From an uncultured Bacillota bacterium (lineage in GTDB: Bacteria; Bacillota_I; Bacilli_A; Izemoplasmatales; UBA1188): a stretch of 9,572 nt of DNA. Made by a program: the position numbers and the translations under genes. The notes below the pieces were generated by a model. That model was not told where the DNA came from, ran no database searches, and was given only the letters and a program-made list of their open reading frames with translations. Position 1 is the first letter of the stretch. The number at the start of each line of letters is the position of its first letter. The stretch covers positions 1-9,572 of the forward strand of contig ONMY01000073.1 in the NCBI GenBank assembly GCA_900318975.1, given 5' to 3'. Below, in pieces: positions 7,161 through 9,572 of this stretch.

Positions 7161-8495
7161 TTAATTACCTCTTTCTTCCATATCGATAAAGTTAGTACAT
7201 TCTGGCTTGAATATGAGTTCAAGTCTACCAATCATACCGCTACGGTTTTTTGCAACTTCGATATCCGCAATATTTGGTTTTTCAGATTGATCCTTTTTAT
7301 AGTAATCATCGCGATAGATGAACATTACTATATCAGCATCTTGTTCGATTGATCCGGATTCACGAAGGTCTGACATTACTGGGTGCTTATCAGGACGGCT
7401 ATCAACTGTACGTGAAAGCTGTGATAATGCAAGTACAGGAACGTCTAATTCTTTTGCCATTTGTTTAAGTGTTCTTGAAATTTCTGATACTTCTTGAACA
7501 CGGTTTTCATAGTGTGATGATGATTTTAAGAGTTGGAGATAGTCGATTACTACGAAATCGAGTTTTCCTTCACTCTTTTTCTTACGACATAAACTTCTAA
7601 GTTCTTGAACTGAAGAAGTTCCTGTATCATCAAACATTAGATTATAGTTTTGGAGTTCTGATACTGCATAGTTAATTCTATTCCAGGCAGTTGAATCTTT
7701 AAATTTACCAGTCTTAAGTTCGTTTTGGTTAATGTTACTCTTTTGAGATATTAAACGAAGTGCTAGTTGATCTAGACCCATTTCTAATGAGAAGAATGCA
7801 ACATATGGTCTTGATTTTAATGATGCAACATTACATGCAATATTTAATCCTAGTGCAGTTTTACCCATTGATGGACGAGCTGCAAGGATAATAAGCTGAG
7901 ATCCTTGGAAACCAAGAGTTAATTTGTTTAATTCTTTGTATCCAGTATCAAAACCGATGACATCGCCATCTCTTTGAGCATTGATTTGAATCTTTTGTGT
8001 TACTTCGCTTAAAAGATCGGTGATTTCAACGAAGTCACTTGCAGATCTTTCACGAGTTACATCGAATACTCTTTTTTCAATATCATCAAGGAAGATTTTG
8101 CTGTCAGCTATTTCTTCGTTTGATTCTTTGATGATGTCGTAGCAGAGTTGTACAACGTTTCTTTGGACTGATTTATCTTTTACGATATTGATGTAAGTTT
8201 CAAGATTTGAGATCGATGGTACTGCATCCATTAAATCGATGATGTATTCAGCACCGCCACAGTCGTTAAGTTTTCCAGTATCTTCTAGACTTGATATAAC
8301 TGTAGTTGTATCAATAGGGATAGCTCTTTTGAACAAATCAAGCATTGTCTCAAAGATGATTTGATGACGAAGATAATAAAAATCTGTAGGTTTTAATTTA
8401 TCGAATAATAGTCTTATTGTGGACTCATCATAAAACACCGAACCTAAAATAGATTGTTCAGCATCTTTGTTGGCCAAAACTTTTTGTTCAGGCAT
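7161..8495 (-). CDS. dnaB: Replicative DNA helicase DnaB (DnaC in Bacillus naming)
   Basis: Hexameric 5'-3' helicase that opens the replication fork and recruits primase. The 444 residues are typical. The N-terminal helical domain (about 1-105) begins with the family-typical NKDAEQSILGSV (9-20). After a linker comes the RecA-like motor domain with GFDTGYKELN at 181-190, Walker A ARPSMGKT at 206-213, SLEM with catalytic Glu239 at 236-239, Walker B VVIDYLQLL at 315-323, LSQLSR at 357-362 and the arginine finger in AKNRSG (Arg418). No intein interrupts the Walker A region, a known insertion point in this family. The ATG at 8495 follows the rplI stop by 3 bp and has an ideal SD (AAAGGAGG, 8504-8511, spacer 8) lying in the last codons of L9. 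Confidence 0.98.
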   Translation of the reverse strand: MPEQKVLANKDAEQSILGSVFYDESTIRLLFDKLKPTDFYYLRHQIIFETMLDLFKRAIPIDTTTVISSLEDTGKLNDCGGAEYIIDLMDAVPSISNLETYINIVKDKSVQRNVVQLCYDIIKESNEEIADSKIFLDDIEKRVFDVTRERSASDFVEITDLLSEVTQKIQINAQRDGDVIGFDTGYKELNKLTLGFQGSQLIILAARPSMGKTALGLNIACNVASLKSRPYVAFFSLEMGLDQLALRLISQKSNINQNELKTGKFKDSTAWNRINYAVSELQNYNLMFDDTGTSSVQELRSLCRKKKSEGKLDFVVIDYLQLLKSSSHYENRVQEVSEISRTLKQMAKELDVPVLALSQLSRTVDSRPDKHPVMSDLRESGSIEQDADIVMFIYRDDYYKKDQSEKPNIADIEVAKNRSGMIGRLELIFKPECTNFIDMEERGN

Positions 8496-8498
8496 AAG

Positions 8499-8954
8499 CT
8501 AAGCCTCCTTTTCTTCTTTCACTTCAATTTTTAACATTGCAACAACTTCTTTATGAAGTTTTATTGCACACTCGTATGTTCCAAGAGAATCAATCTTTTC
8601 TTCAGGAAGAGAAATTTTTCTCTTATCAATTGTGATATTGTGTTGTTTTTGGAGTTCTTCAGAAATCTGTTTTGTAGTGACAGATCCAAAGAATTTACCA
8701 TTATCACTTGTTCTAACTGGAATATTTACAGTTAGATTATCAACGATATCTTTAAGTTTTCTTGCAACATCAAGTTCTTCTTTTTGTTGTTTTTCAACTG
8801 CAGCTTTTTCTTCATCAAGAACGGCCATATTTGATGAGTTAGCTTCAATTGCGAGTCTCTTAGTTAAGAGATAGTTCGCATAACCAGGTGTACATTTGAT
8901 AATGTCGCCTTTCTTACCTTGGTTTTTAACGTCTTCAATTAGGATTACTCTCAT
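8499..8954 (-). CDS. rplI: Free ribosomal protein L9 from an internal start (alternative product)
   Basis: Possible second product of the fused gene. Its ATG (8954-8952) is exactly where independent L9 proteins begin (MRVILIEDV), and a strong SD lies at 8964-8972. The protein would be 151 residues with both L9 domains. A free form makes sense because ribosomes need L9 in large amounts while GdpP enzymes are low-abundance membrane proteins. The sequence cannot show whether the site is used. The alternatives are that only the fusion is made or that it is cleaved. Confidence 0.5.
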   Translation of the reverse strand: MRVILIEDVKNQGKKGDIIKCTPGYANYLLTKRLAIEANSSNMAVLDEEKAAVEKQQKEELDVARKLKDIVDNLTVNIPVRTSDNGKFFGSVTTKQISEELQKQHNITIDKRKISLPEEKIDSLGTYECAIKLHKEVVAMLKIEVKEEKEA

Positions 8955-9572
8955 AGTTGTTGTATCTCCTTTGATTGTCTTATCGAGATTCATAAGTAAC
9001 TCTTGGTGAACAACGTCAACTGTTTTACCTTGAACCTGTGCAGCACCAAGATTGAAGTGACCACCACCACCGAATTTTTCCATTTCAGTGTGGATATTAA
9101 ATGAACCATCACTTCTACCACTTATACCAGTGATGTTAGTATCGAGTTTACCTATTGCGAAAGATGCAACGATATTATCGACATTTAGAAGTGCTTCTGC
9201 GTTTTTCGCAAGATTCTCTCTCGTTGTTTTTTGATCTGTTGTATCAACGACTATTGCAACCTTATCATAAACAATTTCAACGTTTTGTAAGAGTTTCATT
9301 CTTTCTTTTTGTTCATTGATGTCTTCTCTTAAATACATCTTTGCTCTAAAAGAGTCAGCGTTATTGTGCATTAAAACACTAGCTGCTTGGAAAGTCCTAT
9401 CAGTAACGTGAAGTGCAAAGTTGTTTGTATCTATCATCATACCAACAAGCATAACTGTTGCTACGAAACTTGAAAAGTCGATTTGAAGTGGTAATAATTC
9501 AGCTATTTCTGTAACAAGTTCAACCGAACTTGAAGCACTAGGATCTAGGAATGGATCAGTTGGACTAAAGTC
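8499..9572 (-). CDS. gdpP-rplI: GdpP-like DHH/DHHA1 phosphodiesterase fused to ribosomal protein L9, 5'-truncated
   Basis: The frame is open to the right edge of the window, giving 357 visible residues. It does not start at the internal ATG at 9452: the 40 codons before it read through and contain the family-typical DPSASSSVELVTEI block. Residues 1 to about 200 are the end of the DHH domain (LVGMMIDT with metal-binding Asp48, then TDRTFQAAS) and a DHHA1 domain with the substrate-binding GGGGH at 168-172. GdpP hydrolyses cyclic di-AMP, and family members are membrane-anchored with PAS and degenerate GGDEF domains; those parts would lie outside the window. Residues 207-357 are a complete L9 of 151 residues (Bacillus L9 is 149): N-domain with GKKGDIIK and GYANYLL, long connecting helix, and C-domain with FFGSVTTKQI and KLHKEV. 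L9 binds 23S rRNA at the base of the L1 stalk. The two parts meet almost without a linker. Separate gdpP-rplI-dnaB is the usual Bacillus order. I recall a database family for a signalling-protein/L9 fusion (PRK14538), so the fusion is probably genuine. Confidence 0.9.
   Translation of the reverse strand, partial: DFSPTDPFLDPSASSSVELVTEIAELLPLQIDFSSFVATVMLVGMMIDTNNFALHVTDRTFQAASVLMHNNADSFRAKMYLREDINEQKERMKLLQNVEIVYDKVAIVVDTTDQKTTRENLAKNAEALLNVDNIVASFAIGKLDTNITGISGRSDGSFNIHTEMEKFGGGGHFNLGAAQVQGKTVDVVHQELLMNLDKTIKGDTTTMRVILIEDVKNQGKKGDIIKCTPGYANYLLTKRLAIEANSSNMAVLDEEKAAVEKQQKEELDVARKLKDIVDNLTVNIPVRTSDNGKFFGSVTTKQISEELQKQHNITIDKRKISLPEEKIDSLGTYECAIKLHKEVVAMLKIEVKEEKEA
8964..8972 (-). promoter_or_regulatory. 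Internal Shine-Dalgarno for L9
   Basis: On the minus strand AAAGGAGAT is followed by 9 nt (ACAACAACT) and then the ATG of the L9 domain. It is comparable with the sites before dnaB and topA, and much better than those before prmC, prfA or ylxM. In the fusion frame it encodes Lys-Gly-Asp at the domain junction, followed by three Thr codons. Confidence 0.6.

Noticed and set aside
7025..7231. Minus-strand open frame across the dnaB-prfA junction (and another inside prmC at 5405-5599).
   Set aside because: Out of frame with two clearly identified genes that fully cover the region; no family resemblance.
8493..8509. Imperfect palindrome around the dnaB start (AGGCTTAGCTTATGCCT) that could hide the start codon.
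   Set aside because: Only four base pairs plus two beyond a mismatch, with a 3-nt loop; too weak to be a credible regulatory hairpin.
8989..9019. Possible internal promoter before the L9 domain (TTGACG, 19-nt spacer, TATGAA on the minus strand).
   Set aside because: The -10 matches at only four of six positions and the spacer is long; such matches are common by chance in AT-rich coding DNA. The SD alone explains how free L9 could be made.
9450..9452. ATG at 9452 as the start of the gdpP-rplI gene.
   Set aside because: The frame continues upstream to the window edge with recognisable DHH-domain sequence, so this is an internal methionine.

Overview
This window comes from an AT-rich, low-GC Gram-positive-type bacterial chromosome. 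Every gene lies on the minus strand and the DNA is packed almost without gaps, so the order of transcription runs from high to low coordinates. The gene set (GdpP-type phosphodiesterase, L9, replicative helicase, RF1, PrmC, TopA, FtsY, YlxM, Ffh), the strong AAAGGAGG-like ribosome binding sites and the extended -10 promoter all point to Bacilli or the Mollicutes/Erysipelotrichia side of the Firmicutes. The five Trp codons I checked are TGG, no reading frame is broken by TGA, and the eight visible stop codons are TAA (6) or TAG (2). The standard bacterial code therefore works here, unlike in Mycoplasma or Spiroplasma. I cannot name a genus from the sequence.

Unit 1 (9572 to about 5217, reading leftwards) is a run of core information-processing genes with 1 to 5 bp spacings. 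It starts with a 5'-truncated gdpP fused in frame to rplI, then dnaB (replicative helicase), prfA (release factor 1) and prmC (the methyltransferase that modifies RF1). It ends at a strong intrinsic terminator whose hairpin contains the prmC stop codon. The order gdpP-rplI-dnaB is the familiar Bacillus neighbourhood (yybT-rplI-dnaC). Here the first two genes have merged, yet a good Shine-Dalgarno and ATG remain at the start of the L9 domain.

Unit 2 (5203 to about 3141) is topA alone, with its own sigma-A-like promoter and its own AT-rich terminator hairpin.

Unit 3 (3131 to 1 and beyond) is the protein-targeting operon ftsY-ylxM-ffh, started by a textbook extended -10 promoter. It runs on, 6 bp after ffh, into a serine O-acetyltransferase gene cut by the window edge. 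FtsY and Ffh are the two SRP GTPases that bring nascent membrane and secreted proteins to the translocon, and YlxM is their small helix-turn-helix partner.

The genes are mostly ordinary housekeeping genes. I see no mobile element, CRISPR array, tRNA, rRNA, phage gene or defence system, and no gene-free stretch above 84 bp. The most interesting point is the gdpP-rplI fusion with an apparently retained internal translation start. It suggests one message giving both a membrane-anchored c-di-AMP phosphodiesterase-L9 fusion and free ribosomal protein L9.
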